Position numbers and translations under genes: made by a program. This document shows, piece after piece, positions 35,501 to 43,224 of a DNA stretch of 64,000 nucleotides. The stretch lies in the NCBI RefSeq assembly GCF_000177195.2, contig NC_015953.1:806001-870000 (forward strand), read 5' to 3'. This DNA is from Streptomyces sp. SirexAA-E. GTDB lineage: Bacteria > Actinomycetota > Actinomycetes > Streptomycetales > Streptomycetaceae. The notes beneath the pieces are model-generated. The model worked only from the letters and a program-made list of their open reading frames with translations. It was not told the DNA's origin and made no database searches. Position 1 is the stretch's first letter, and the number at the start of each line of letters is the position of its first letter.

Positions 35501-36204
35501 CACAGGGCCGCGCGGAAGACGTCGCCGGAGATGATGTCGGGGCGGGCGTGGGTGTTGCGTTCGCGCAGCAGCTCCAGCTCGTTCTCCGCGTCCTTCGGAG
35601 CGCGGTCACGCAGGTCGTGGACGGTGAGGGGCGTTCCCGGCGGGCCGAAGCGCTGCCGGCCCTCCCCGTCGAAGACTGCCCTCAGCATGCCGTGGCGGAG
35701 CACGAGGGCGCGCAGGGCGGTGTCGAGCCGGCCGGGGTCGACGTCATGGCCGTCGAGTTCGACGTAGAAGTGCGCGGCGACGCCGCCGAGCGGCTGGCCG
35801 TCCTGGCGTCCGATCCAGTAGGCGTGCTGCATCGTCGCCAGCGGGAAGGGCTCCGCCGGCTCCCCGTCGGTGGGCGCCTGGAGCGCGGTGGCCGGACCGG
35901 CCGGCGCGGGACTCGTCGGTGCCTCGACGGAACGCTCGTGCGCGAGCAGGGCCGTCCATGCGTCGAGGGTCGGGGTGCGGGTCAGCTCCTGGAAGGTGAC
36001 CGTACTGCCTGCGCGCCGCCAAGTGCCGACCAGGGACATCAATATCAGTGAGTCGAGACCGAGTTCGAAGAGGTCACGGTCGTCGTCCAGCTCGTGCGGC
36101 GCCATCTCCAGCGCGTGTGCCACCGCTTCACGCACGGCGTCCGGCGCGTGGAGGGACCGCTCACCTTTCGCTGTTCGCGCTGGGACGACTGCTTCGTCAC
36201 TCAC
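29497..36204 (-). CDS. Non-ribosomal peptide synthetase 1 (ArCP-Cy-A-PCP-Cy-A-PCP)
   Basis: About 2235 residues. The N-terminal aryl carrier (FELGLDSLILM, Ser about 50) is loaded by the salicyl-AMP ligase. Module 1: Cy (about 110-540, DMMAGDALS), A (about 560-1010), PCP (FFLLGGDSLV). Module 2: Cy (about 1165-1590, DYLVLDALS), A (about 1620-2070), PCP (FFTAGGDSLT). A2 specificity residues read D-L-Y-N-L-S-M-I-W-K, a cysteine code. A1 reads D-L-W-Q-L-G-L-V-H-K, closest to threonine-type codes, so a methyl-oxazoline is possible. GTG 36204 is chosen: GGAAGG lies 8 bases upstream, while the longer frame runs toward the Zur box. First gene of the operon. Confidence 0.95.
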   Translation of the reverse strand: MSDEAVVPARTAKGERSLHAPDAVREAVAHALEMAPHELDDDRDLFELGLDSLILMSLVGTWRRAGSTVTFQELTRTPTLDAWTALLAHERSVEAPTSPAPAGPATALQAPTDGEPAEPFPLATMQHAYWIGRQDGQPLGGVAAHFYVELDGHDVDPGRLDTALRALVLRHGMLRAVFDGEGRQRFGPPGTPLTVHDLRDRAPKDAENELELLRERNTHARPDIISGDVFRAALCLLPDGRTRLQIDLDMMAGDALSLRVLLSDLRRLYDCPDDQPPALGLDYRTYLAEHDARRRTERERHAAWWRERLPELPRAPRLPTTVDPLTPVSADDTTLTHSRRLHHWLGPADKAALIGAARRHGITPAAALATAFAEVIAAWSDSRRFLLNLPLFDREMFTPDVAGLVGDFSSSVLLDTDMSQSLPFSRQARGLQERLQEGISHGAYGGVEVLRDLARAEGAPVLAPVVYTSAIGLGEIFEQDVQKSFGRPSWIISQGPQVHLDAQVTELDGGLLLNWDVRDGVFEARVPDAAFDAYRGLITRLITDPDTWARPVDGLLAPDVLPGRAVAALPPTPVPDRALHTRFFQLAETDPRRVAVVRTGGDTLTYGELADSARRIAALLRGHGVREGDTVALTLPRSADQITAVLGILAAGAAYAPVGVEQPAVRRGRIHSMAGASAVLTDREHAPLCQTVSAAPVLLLEDARTHEPAPVVRPDPALPAYVLFTSGSTGLPKGVEVSHRAVVNTVEAMEAQLGLGPADRALAISALDFDLATWDIFAPLSLGGQVVTVGQEHRRDAHHWAHLVRTHGVTLVQCVPALLDLLLAAGEDEGLGDCLRMVLLGGDWVGLDQPRRLRALVPGCRFVALGGMTEAAVHSTVFEVEETDPAWKSVPYGVPLRNMRARVVDGRGRDCPDLVPGELWIGGPGVANGYRADPERTAERFVEYDGERWYRSGDLARYRPDGVLEFLGRADHQVKIGGHRIELGEVESALEDDPAVLHAVACVLDTPARHLAAAVSAAGEAPDPDRVRLRAAQRLPAYMVPERLLVLRNLPLTANGKLDRAAVRRALTEAAGDDGPRASAPVGPVETAVAAEWAELLDVPEVGRESSFFLLGGDSLVATRMIGRLRAAGFSGARVADLFAHPVLRHFCGTLRPRAATDAQPVPATAPVLVPDPDRAHEPFPLTDVQSAYHTGRDPRFTLGGVGTWHYTEFDGADVDLDRLEHAWNTLIRRHGMLRAVVEDGHQRVLPDTPPFRIPVADVPDGDAPEALAGLRARLSQQVRDPARWPLFAVEAVRYHDGGAARTRIGIGLDYLVLDALSITTLYAELNALHADPEHELPPVDVSFRDYLTGLPTDPESAEPARAHWRKRLSELPPPPALPLDRDPATLDVPAFTRRRLSLPAEDWQAVKREAARHGLTPSTVLLALYAEVLEAWSGTDALTVTLTLFNRRDVHPHIHRVLGDFTSLSPAGHRRDGASWLAAAEALQRRQAEDLDHLNVPIDWLLREFGRRTGTVDAAAPVVFTSAVGVGDATLAGPGSGFPAKVWGISQSPQVCLDNQVTEESGNLVVTWDAVEELFPEGVLDAMFGAYERLLGYVVAGDWDAPLPDLLPASHMERRAAVAREAALEPVAPRPLHAAFFAHAEAVPDRTALVTAAGEKVTYGVLADQALRTAAALGDAGVTPGELVAVTLPKGPEQVAAVLGVLAAGAAYVPLSLEQPAARLERVHATAAFQVVVGHWPAPGGTAPRALSVTDTQALDPLPAPSETSTEALAYVIFTSGSTGEPKGVEITHAAAWNTIADINARHGIGDDDRVFALSSLDFDLSVYDIFGMLGAGGSLLLPTEDQRREPARWPSLLDRHGVTVWNTVPALLDLLLDADEQEAPEGGRIAGLRTALVSGDWIGLDLPGRLRARTARPCAFVAMGGATEAAIWSNTLTVEEPDPGWVSIPYGRPLTGQHYRVVDRDGRDCPDWTPGELWIGGAGLARGYLADPVRTAEKFVRRDGQRWYRTGDLGRFRGDGLLEFMGRLDSQLKIAGHRVEAGEIEAALESHPAVARAAVVAVGERTAKRLAAFVVPHERTSTESVGPTVRDTEDLTRSLFALLAERVPVYAVPARIQTLPSLPLTANGKVDRGALAALTGPETVSAVAEPPHGETETALAGLWSEHLPHWTPDRNANFFTAGGDSLTALRLLTAMERRLGATVPARRFFAAPTIAALAADITRTPAAHGTAYETGEL

Positions 36205-36287
36205 TGATGGGGCCTTCCGGTCTGAGGGGTGGGCGAGGTGGCCGCGTCCGCGGCGGGGCTCCGTCCGAGGGACCGAAGCCACACTAG

Positions 36288-36310
36288 ATAGAAATGATTT
36301 TCATTTCTAT
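36288..36310. promoter_or_regulatory. Zur box in the divergent NRPS/ligase promoter
   Basis: Perfect inverted repeat: arms ATAGAAATGA and TCATTTCTAT around a central TTT, an AT-rich island in GC-rich DNA. It matches the zinc-uptake-regulator (Zur) boxes of Streptomyces, and the coelibactin cluster of S. coelicolor is known to be Zur-controlled. It lies 84 bases before the NRPS1 start and 72 before the ligase start, so one site can repress both directions when zinc is sufficient. Confidence 0.88.
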
Positions 36311-36381
36311 ACTTCACATCGTAGTCACACAAGGGACCGTGGCGCCAGAGTCCGCGGCCCGGCGATGAAAGGCAGAGCCCC

Positions 36382-38046
36382 ATGACCGAGACTGAACAGC
36401 GCTGGCCCGAGGCGGAATCGGCGCGCTACCGGGCCGTCGGCCACTGGCAGGGGGTCACCTTCGGCGCACGCCTGCGGCGGGCGGCGGCGGACCACGGCAG
36501 CCGTGTCGCCCTGGTCGACGGAGACCGCCGGTGGACATACGCGGACCTGGACGCCGAGGCCGACCGCGTCGCCCACGGACTGCGCGGGCTCGGCGTCGGG
36601 CAGGGCGACCGCGTCGTGGTCCAGCTCCCCAACCGTGCCGAGTTCGTGCTCGTCTGGTTCGGGCTGCAGCGCCTCGGAGCGGTCCCGGTGCACGCCATGC
36701 CCGGCCACCGGCGCCGGGAGATCGGTCATCTGGTGCGCGTGTCCGGTGCGGTGGCCTGTGTGGTGCCCGACCGGCACGCGCGGTTCGACCACCGTGACCT
36801 GATGCGCTCGGTGCGGGCGGAGAGCGGGCCGAACCGCTCGCCGCTGACGGTCGTGGTGGTCGGCGATCCCGGCCAGGAGGACGGATTCGTCTCGTTCGAG
36901 GCGCTGCGGGCGGCTCCTCCCTCGTCGCCCGGTCACACCTCGCCGGACGCTCTGCCGACCGCGGCCGACGACGACGGCGGAGCGGACCCCGGCGACGTCG
37001 CCCTCCTGCTGCTGTCCGGCGGCACCACCGGCCTTCCCAAGCTCATCCCGCGCACGCACGACGCCTACGCGTACAACGCCCGCGCGTGCGCCGAGGTCTG
37101 CGCACTCGACGACCGGACCGTCTATCTGGCGGTGCTGCCGCTCGGCTTCAACTTCGCCTTCGCCTGCCCCGGCGTACTCGGCACCCTCATGGCCGGCGGT
37201 ACGGTCGTGGTCGCCCCGGATCCCAGCCCGCAGACGGCGTTCGCCCTCGTCGAGCGGGAGGGCGTGACCCTGACCTCCCTCACGCCCCCGCTCGTCTCCC
37301 CCTGGATGGACGAGGCCGCCTCCGGCTCCTGGGACCTCGCCGGCCTCGCCGTGGTGCAGGTGGGCGGGGCCCGGCTGCCGGAGGAGCAGGCCCGGAAGCT
37401 CGGCCCGGCACTCGGAGTGACCGTGCAGCAGGTCTTCGGCATGGCGGAGGGGTTGATCAACCTCACGCGGCTCGATGATCCCGAGGACCTCGTCTGCGCC
37501 ACCCAGGGCCGTCCCGTCTCGCCGGACGACGAGATCCTGGTGGTGGACACCGACGGCGGGCCCGTGCCGGACGGGTCGGCGGGTGAACTGCTCACCCGGG
37601 GCCCGTACACGCTGCGTGGCTACTACCGCGCCGAGGAGCACGACCGCACGGCGTTCACACCGGACGGCTACTACCGGACCGGCGACGTGGTGCGGCGGCT
37701 GCCGTCAGGGCACCTCGTCGTGGTGGGTCGGATCAAGGACCAGATCAACCGCGGTGGCGAGAAGATCGCCGCGGTCGAGGTGGAGGAGCAGCTGCTCGTA
37801 CATCCGGCGATCACCGCGGCCGCACTGGTGGGTGTGCCGGACGAGCACAGGGGTGAGCGGACCGTCGCCTTCGTGGTCTGCGACGGCGAGGCTCCCGGCG
37901 TGCGGGAGGTGGCCGCCCATCTGAAGGAGCGCGGACTCGCCGAGTACAAGGCGCCGGACGAGGTCGTCCAGGTGTCCGGCCTCCCGCTCACCGCCGTCGG
38001 GAAGGTCGACAAGGCCACGCTGGCACGGGAGTTGCTCCGCCCGTGA
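36382..38046 (+). CDS. Salicyl-AMP ligase (DhbE/YbtE/MbtA type)
   Basis: Stand-alone adenylation enzyme of 554 residues that activates an aryl acid and loads it onto the ArCP of NRPS1. Core motifs: LLLSGGTTGLPKLIPRTHDAY, FGMAEG, YRTGDVV and GRIKDQINRGGEKI, with the catalytic C-terminal Lys in AVGKVDK. The substrate-binding block reads GFNFAFACPGVLG: the conserved Asn is kept, and a Cys stands where 2,3-dihydroxybenzoate enzymes have Ser, as in salicylate-specific MbtA and YbtE. This agrees with the salicylate synthase in the cluster. It is transcribed divergently from the NRPS operon across the shared Zur box and ends in a strong terminator. Confidence 0.94.
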   Translation: MTETEQRWPEAESARYRAVGHWQGVTFGARLRRAAADHGSRVALVDGDRRWTYADLDAEADRVAHGLRGLGVGQGDRVVVQLPNRAEFVLVWFGLQRLGAVPVHAMPGHRRREIGHLVRVSGAVACVVPDRHARFDHRDLMRSVRAESGPNRSPLTVVVVGDPGQEDGFVSFEALRAAPPSSPGHTSPDALPTAADDDGGADPGDVALLLLSGGTTGLPKLIPRTHDAYAYNARACAEVCALDDRTVYLAVLPLGFNFAFACPGVLGTLMAGGTVVVAPDPSPQTAFALVEREGVTLTSLTPPLVSPWMDEAASGSWDLAGLAVVQVGGARLPEEQARKLGPALGVTVQQVFGMAEGLINLTRLDDPEDLVCATQGRPVSPDDEILVVDTDGGPVPDGSAGELLTRGPYTLRGYYRAEEHDRTAFTPDGYYRTGDVVRRLPSGHLVVVGRIKDQINRGGEKIAAVEVEEQLLVHPAITAAALVGVPDEHRGERTVAFVVCDGEAPGVREVAAHLKERGLAEYKAPDEVVQVSGLPLTAVGKVDKATLARELLRP

Positions 38047-38051
38047 CGCGC

Positions 38052-38096
38052 GGCCCGGAGGGGCGCCCGCCTCTGTGCCGAGCGCCCGTCCGGGCC
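38052..38096. terminator. Convergent terminator between the ligase and the ABC operon
   Basis: Long hairpin GGCCCGGA-g-GGGCGC / GCGCCC-g-TCCGGGCC with one G-G mismatch, directly after the ligase stop and before the minus-strand ABC ATPase end. Confidence 0.7.
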
Positions 38097-38121
38097 ACCG
38101 TGCGAAGCCCGTCAACCGTGC

Positions 38122-39687
38122 CTACTTCGGCACGGTGAGACCCTCACCGCCCTCATGGGCGAGCAGGTTCCGGGTGACGGCGTGCTCCGGGTTCACCAGT
38201 ACGCGGTCGGCCCGGCCCGCTTCCACCACCCGGCCCTCGTCCAGGACGACGACCTGGTCCGCCCGGGAGGCCGCGGCCGCCAGGTCGTGCGTCACCATGA
38301 CAACGGTCAGGCCCAGTGTCCGCCGCAGCTCGTCCAGCAGGTCCAGGACGCGGCCCGCCGTCTCCGGGTCGAGCGCCGAAGTGATCTCGTCACAGACGAG
38401 GACACGCGGTCCGGCGGCAAGCGTCCGCGCCAGTGCCACGCGTTGACGTTGGCCCCCCGACAACTCCCCCGACCGGCGCCCCCGTACGTCCTCGTCCAGC
38501 CCGACCAGCCCCAGGAGCCGCGCCGCTTCGTCAGACGCGTCCCGCGCCGACCGGCCTCCCACCCTCCTGAGCGGGCGCGTGAGCGCGGCGTCCACGGACT
38601 CCCGCGGGTTGAGAGCACCGCGGGAGTCCTGCGCGACAAGCTGCACCGGGGCCCCACGCCCCTGGGCCGTTCCGTCGCTCCGCCACTCGACACTCCCCTC
38701 CATTCCCGGATGAAGCCCCGCAAGGCAACGGGCGAGGGTGGTCTTCCCCGACCCCGACGCCCCCACGACGGCGGTGCAGGAGCTCGCCGGGACGACGAGG
38801 GAGACGTCGTGCAGCACGGTGGACCGACCCTGGACGGCATGAAGTCCCCGTACGAAGAGCCCGCCGACCACGCCGGGGTCGGCAGCAGTGGCACGGGGGG
38901 CGCCGTCCGAGGAAGCACCGGACGGCTGCACGGGCAACGGCGCGACCGGCATCCCGCGCCCGACGATCCGCCCCCCGTCCAGGCGGATCACGTCGTCCGA
39001 CACCGTTCCCAGCCAGGCCGGGTCGTGGCTGACCAGCAATGCGGCGCGGTCGCCCTCCCGCAGGGTCTCGGCCAGCAGACCGCGCATCCCGTCCGCCAGG
39101 ACGGGGTCGAGCCCGCTGGTTGGCTCATCGAGGACCAGCAGGCCGGGCCGGCCCGCCAAGGCCAGCGCGAGGGCCACCCGCTGGGCCTGCCCGCCCGACA
39201 GCTCCCGGGGCAGCCGCTGCCTGAACTCCTTGTCGGCCGGCAACCGCACGGACAGCAGCAGTTCCTCCACCCGCGCGCGGACGCCCTCTCCGCCTGCCAC
39301 GGCCGAGCGCAGTCGCACTGCCTCGGCGATCTGGGTGCCGATCCGCAGCGCGGGATTCAGCGAGGAGGCCGGATCCTGGCCCAGGAAGGAAACGACCCTG
39401 CCACGCAGCCGGCGAGCGTCCCCCCGGTCGAACGGATCGAGGTCGGCCACCCGGACGGTTCCGGCCCGGACCTCCAGCCCGGGACGCACATGTCCGAGCA
39501 GGCCGTGCGCCAGACTGCTCTTACCCGACCCCGACCGGCCGACGACGCCCAGCACCTGCCCGGCCGGCACCGAGAGGCAGGCGTCGCTCAGGACGGGCGG
39601 CCCACCGAGCGCGGGGCCCACCGTCAGCCCGCTGACCTCGGCGAGCGTCCCACCGTCCGACGGGCCGACGGTCACACGGCCGGTCAT
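38122..39687 (-). CDS. ABC transporter double ATPase (DppD-DppF fusion type)
   Basis: 521 residues with two ATPase domains in one chain. Domain 1 has Walker A GRSGSGKSS, signature LSGGQAQRVA and Walker B LLVLDEPTSGLD. Domain 2 has GASGSGKTT, LSGGQRQRVA and VLVCDEITSALD. It energises the two permeases encoded just upstream, with which it overlaps by 4 bases. The family normally imports peptides or nickel; here the position in the zincophore cluster suggests uptake of the metal-metallophore complex. Confidence 0.92.
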   Translation of the reverse strand: MTGRVTVGPSDGGTLAEVSGLTVGPALGGPPVLSDACLSVPAGQVLGVVGRSGSGKSSLAHGLLGHVRPGLEVRAGTVRVADLDPFDRGDARRLRGRVVSFLGQDPASSLNPALRIGTQIAEAVRLRSAVAGGEGVRARVEELLLSVRLPADKEFRQRLPRELSGGQAQRVALALALAGRPGLLVLDEPTSGLDPVLADGMRGLLAETLREGDRAALLVSHDPAWLGTVSDDVIRLDGGRIVGRGMPVAPLPVQPSGASSDGAPRATAADPGVVGGLFVRGLHAVQGRSTVLHDVSLVVPASSCTAVVGASGSGKTTLARCLAGLHPGMEGSVEWRSDGTAQGRGAPVQLVAQDSRGALNPRESVDAALTRPLRRVGGRSARDASDEAARLLGLVGLDEDVRGRRSGELSGGQRQRVALARTLAAGPRVLVCDEITSALDPETAGRVLDLLDELRRTLGLTVVMVTHDLAAAASRADQVVVLDEGRVVEAGRADRVLVNPEHAVTRNLLAHEGGEGLTVPK

Positions 39688-40544
39688 GCGGCACCCCGCC
39701 CCGCCCGGTCCGCCAGCCGCCCGGCCAGCAGGCCGACAGCGACGGACAACAGCACCAGCAACAGCGCCGGAGCGAGGAACGGCGTGACGGCCAGTGCCGC
39801 TCCTGGGACGTTCTCACTCACCATGCGTCCCCAGTCGGGCGCTGCCCCGCCCGGTCCCAGGCCCAGGAATCCCGCGGTGGCGCTGAGGTGCAGGGAGGCG
39901 ACCAGGCGCAGCGCGGTGTCCATCAGGGCCGGTCCGGCGATGTTGGGCAGCACGTCGTGGCGCAGCACGGCCCAGCGGCCGTCGCCCCGGGCCAGGGCGG
40001 CTTCGACGTACCCGCTCCGGAGAACGGTGTCCGCCGCAGCACGCAGCACACGGGTGGAGAACGGGGCGGTGGCCAGGGCGACCGCCGCCACCAGGGCGGC
40101 GTGGCTACCGGGGAACCCCGCGGCCAGGACGAGGACGACCAGGAGGCCGGGAAGCACCGCGAGGGCGTCCACGCAGCGGAGCAGCAGGTCACCCGATCGG
40201 CGGGAGGCCAGGGCCGCCAGCACGCCTGCGGCCATCCCGACGGCTCCGGCCGCCGCCGTACCGGCCAGGGCGGTGAGGACAATGGTGCGGCCTCCGCCGA
40301 GCACCCGGCTCGCCACGTCACGGCCCAGCACGTCGGTGCCGAGGAGGAACTGGCCGTCGGGCTGCTGGAAAGGTGCGGCGAGCTGCGCGGTCGGACTGTA
40401 CGGAGCGACCAGCGGACCCAGCAGGGCGAACAGGATGACGAGCAGCGTGCCCGCCCCCGTGATCAGCGGAGACCGCCGACGTCGTGGTGTATCCGGCCGG
40501 TTGTCGCGCACGCGTCTCCCCGGTGGGGCGAGAATCGTCGTCAT
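39684..40544 (-). CDS. ABC transporter permease (DppC/NikC type)
   Basis: 286 residues, about six membrane segments. The N terminus (about 20-45) has the first helix, the periplasmic loop holds FLLGTDVLGRDVASRVLGGG, typical of DppC, and the EAA loop is near EAALARGDGRWAVLRHDVLPN. Overlaps both neighbours by 4 bases. Partner of the DppB-like permease. Confidence 0.92.
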   Translation of the reverse strand: MTTILAPPGRRVRDNRPDTPRRRRSPLITGAGTLLVILFALLGPLVAPYSPTAQLAAPFQQPDGQFLLGTDVLGRDVASRVLGGGRTIVLTALAGTAAAGAVGMAAGVLAALASRRSGDLLLRCVDALAVLPGLLVVLVLAAGFPGSHAALVAAVALATAPFSTRVLRAAADTVLRSGYVEAALARGDGRWAVLRHDVLPNIAGPALMDTALRLVASLHLSATAGFLGLGPGGAAPDWGRMVSENVPGAALAVTPFLAPALLLVLLSVAVGLLAGRLADRAGRGAA

Positions 40545-41491
40545 CGTCTGTGTCCTTCCCTTGCGCCCAGCAGACGCGCGCAGATGTCGCCCGCCAGCAG
40601 GACCGCGAGCATCACCCCGGCGAGCGCGGTGGCGATGCCCTGCACCATGGGTATGTCCCGGGCTGCGACGGCAAGTTGGAGTTCACGGCCGATCCCCGGG
40701 TAGTCGAAGACGTTCTCCACCACCACCGCCGAGCCGACCAGCGCCCCTGTGGTGAGGGTGAGCGCCTGGACGGCGGGTCCCGCGGCGTTGGGCAGAATGT
40801 GGCGGACGGCGAGCCGCACCCCGCGAACTCCGTTGAGCCGTGCGGCTTCGCAGTAGGGGCTGGCCGCCACGTCGGTGACGGAGACCCGCAGCAGCCTGGT
40901 GGCCACCGCGAGACCGACCGCGCTGAGCGTCAGAACGGGCAGGATCAGCGCGTGCGGCACGTCGAGCGGCGTCCCACCCAGGGGGATGACAGAGACCCGG
41001 GGCAGGATTTCCAGCCACACGGCCAGAACGGCGACGAGCAGCGCGGCGATGACGAACTCCGGTACCGCGGCCAAGGTCTGGGCGGCCGTCGAGACGAAGC
41101 GGTCGGCGCCGCCGCCCCGCAGACCGGTCCACAGCCCCAGCAGCGTGGCGAGCGGCGCAGTGATCGCCAGTGTCAGTCCGGCCAGGAGCAGGCTGTTCGG
41201 CAGTCGGGTCGCCAGGACCTCGGTGACCGGCCGGTCCCCCACGAAACCACGGCCGAGGTCTCCCTGGACCGCACCCGCGACCCAGTCCGCGTACCGCTCG
41301 GCGGCCGGCCGGTCCAGGCCGAGCTCGGCCCGGACCTCGGCGCGCCGCGCTGCGGAAGCGTCCACTCCGGCGACCGCGCTTACGGCGTCCCCGGGGAGAA
41401 CCGCCGTCGCTGCGAAGATCACGGCCGACAGCAGGACGAGCAGGACGGTCGCCGCCGCGAGGCGACGGCCGACGAAGGCGGCCAGGTTCAC
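40541..41491 (-). CDS. ABC transporter permease (DppB/NikB type)
   Basis: 316 residues, about six membrane segments. Hallmarks of DppB: an N-terminal helix, the GLDRPAAERYADWVAGAVQG loop ending in GDLGRGFVGDRPVTEVL, and the EAA-like region CEAARLNGVRGVRLAVRHIL. GTG start overlaps the binding-protein stop (GTGA). Forms the channel with the DppC-like permease. Confidence 0.92.
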   Translation of the reverse strand: MNLAAFVGRRLAAATVLLVLLSAVIFAATAVLPGDAVSAVAGVDASAARRAEVRAELGLDRPAAERYADWVAGAVQGDLGRGFVGDRPVTEVLATRLPNSLLLAGLTLAITAPLATLLGLWTGLRGGGADRFVSTAAQTLAAVPEFVIAALLVAVLAVWLEILPRVSVIPLGGTPLDVPHALILPVLTLSAVGLAVATRLLRVSVTDVAASPYCEAARLNGVRGVRLAVRHILPNAAGPAVQALTLTTGALVGSAVVVENVFDYPGIGRELQLAVAARDIPMVQGIATALAGVMLAVLLAGDICARLLGAREGHRR

Positions 41492-43074
41492 GCCAGTGAG
41501 GCCTGGGAGAAACCTGGGAACTGCTCGAAGAGGTCGTCGCGGACCCCGGAGACCCCCTTGGCCTGGGCGTTCAAGTTCGGTTTGAAGACCGGCAGCACCT
41601 GGTTGCCGTCCTCCCAGCGCCTGCGCTGCGCCTGGGTGCCCACCCTCTTCGCCTCACGGCTGTCGCTCTCGGCACGTGCCTCGGCGACGAGGGCGTCGGT
41701 CGCGGACTCCTTCCACCCGAACGCCGAAGGCGATCCGCCCGCCGTACTCATCTGGTAGGTCGACAGGGCGGGGACGGGCATCTGGTAGGAGCCGGCCAAC
41801 GGCAGCGCCGCGTAGGCGGGGAAGTCCGCGTACAGCTGTCCTGCGGGCAGTTCCCGGACGGACGCGCGGACACCCACCTTTTTCAGGTCCTCGACGAAGA
41901 GGGTGGCCATCTCCACCATGCCCGGCGTCTCCGGGCCGGTCGTCAGCGTCACCTTCATCCCGTCGGCCCCCGCCTCCTTGAGCAGCACACGTGCCCGCTC
42001 CGGGTCGTGGGCACGCTGGGGCAGACCCTGGGCGTAGTCGGGGAAACCGATGGAAGGGAGGTCGTTGCCGACCTGGGCGTTGCCGTGGAACACGGTCTTC
42101 ACCATGGTCTGCCGGTCGGCGGCGAGTTTGAACGCCTCTCGCACCCGGGGGTCGTCGAAGGGCTTGGCGCTCATGTTCATCTGAAAGGAGAGACCTACGA
42201 GATAGGGGCTCTTCGTGGGGACGAGTTCGACCTTCCCGTTGTCGTCGAGCGTGCGCGCGGTGACGGGTGACAGGTCGTGTGCGAAGTCGATGTCGCCGCT
42301 GGTGAGTGCACCGGCCCTGGCGGTCGAGTCCGCGATCGACCGCAGCTCCAGACCGTCCAGGAGAGGCACGTGGCCGTAGTGGTCGTCGTAGCGCTCGAAC
42401 GCCGAGCCCTGGCCCGCGGCGAAGTCCGTCAGCCGGAAGGGACCGCAACTGGGCATGCCCTCGCGGAAGGCCTTCGTGCCGTTCTTGACGACGAGGAAGT
42501 TGCCCTGGCAGAGGACCATTCGGCCGTCGGCGATGGGCCGGAGCGTGGGCAGGACGACCTTCAGGTCACCGTCGGCCTTGGCATGTGCGAGATCGAAGTC
42601 GGCGGCGGCGAGCCGGTACACGGGCAGGGTGCTCTTGGCCGCGAGGGCGCTGAGAGAGTGCAGGATGTCGGCGGAGGTCAGTTCGGAGCCGTCGGTGAAG
42701 CGGACGCCGGGCCGCACATGCAGTGTGTAGGTCGACAGGTCGTCGGAGATGTCGATGCCCTTGAGCACTCCGTAACGCACCCCGTCGGCTCCGCTGGGGT
42801 CGAGATTGCCGAGCGTGCCGTGCCAGGCGCGGGCGCGCACGAGATCCAGTGCGGAAGGGCCGTTGAAGAAGTCGAGGGACTCGGAGGCGCCGCCACCGAC
42901 GAAAGCGGCTCGCAGTGTGCCGCCCGAGCGGGGCGAGGCACCGGCTCCGGTCTTCCCCTCGGAGCGAGGCCGGTCGGTGGAGCACGCGGCCAGCAGGCCG
43001 GGCCCCACCGCCAGAGCCGCGGCACCTGCCGCGCCTCGACGGAGGAAGGCACGGCGATCGAGCTGTCTGGACAT
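41488..43074 (-). CDS. Substrate-binding lipoprotein with Tat-type signal (SBP family 5)
   Basis: About 528 residues. The signal DRRAFLRRGAAGAAALAVGP then GLLAAC combines a twin-arginine motif with a lipobox, so it is probably exported folded by Tat and lipid-anchored. The body matches peptide/nickel binding proteins (SLDFFNGPSALD; YTLHVRPGVRFTDGSELTSA). ATG 43074 has GGAG a few bases upstream. It is the binding component of the ABC operon beside the ligase, and a plausible receptor for zinc-loaded metallophore; Tat export would allow loading of cofactors or metals before export. Confidence 0.9.
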   Translation of the reverse strand: MSRQLDRRAFLRRGAAGAAALAVGPGLLAACSTDRPRSEGKTGAGASPRSGGTLRAAFVGGGASESLDFFNGPSALDLVRARAWHGTLGNLDPSGADGVRYGVLKGIDISDDLSTYTLHVRPGVRFTDGSELTSADILHSLSALAAKSTLPVYRLAAADFDLAHAKADGDLKVVLPTLRPIADGRMVLCQGNFLVVKNGTKAFREGMPSCGPFRLTDFAAGQGSAFERYDDHYGHVPLLDGLELRSIADSTARAGALTSGDIDFAHDLSPVTARTLDDNGKVELVPTKSPYLVGLSFQMNMSAKPFDDPRVREAFKLAADRQTMVKTVFHGNAQVGNDLPSIGFPDYAQGLPQRAHDPERARVLLKEAGADGMKVTLTTGPETPGMVEMATLFVEDLKKVGVRASVRELPAGQLYADFPAYAALPLAGSYQMPVPALSTYQMSTAGGSPSAFGWKESATDALVAEARAESDSREAKRVGTQAQRRRWEDGNQVLPVFKPNLNAQAKGVSGVRDDLFEQFPGFSQASLA

Positions 43075-43224
43075 GTTTCTCCTTGACGTTCTGCAAGCGA
43101 ACCGAGCACCGGGAGGTCTCCACGGCACATGAACTCAGGCCCGGACGAGGGCGGATGGCCCGGTGGATGACGGGCACGCCCACGGACGGGTCACGGCGTC
43201 GACAGCGAGCGGCCCGGCCGAGGG

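Noticed and set aside
36288..36310. Iron box (DmdR/IdeR type) as the reading of this palindrome
   Set aside because: The known actinomycete iron-box consensus is built on TTAGGTTAGG-like arms; this sequence has AAATGA/TCATTT arms as in Zur boxes.
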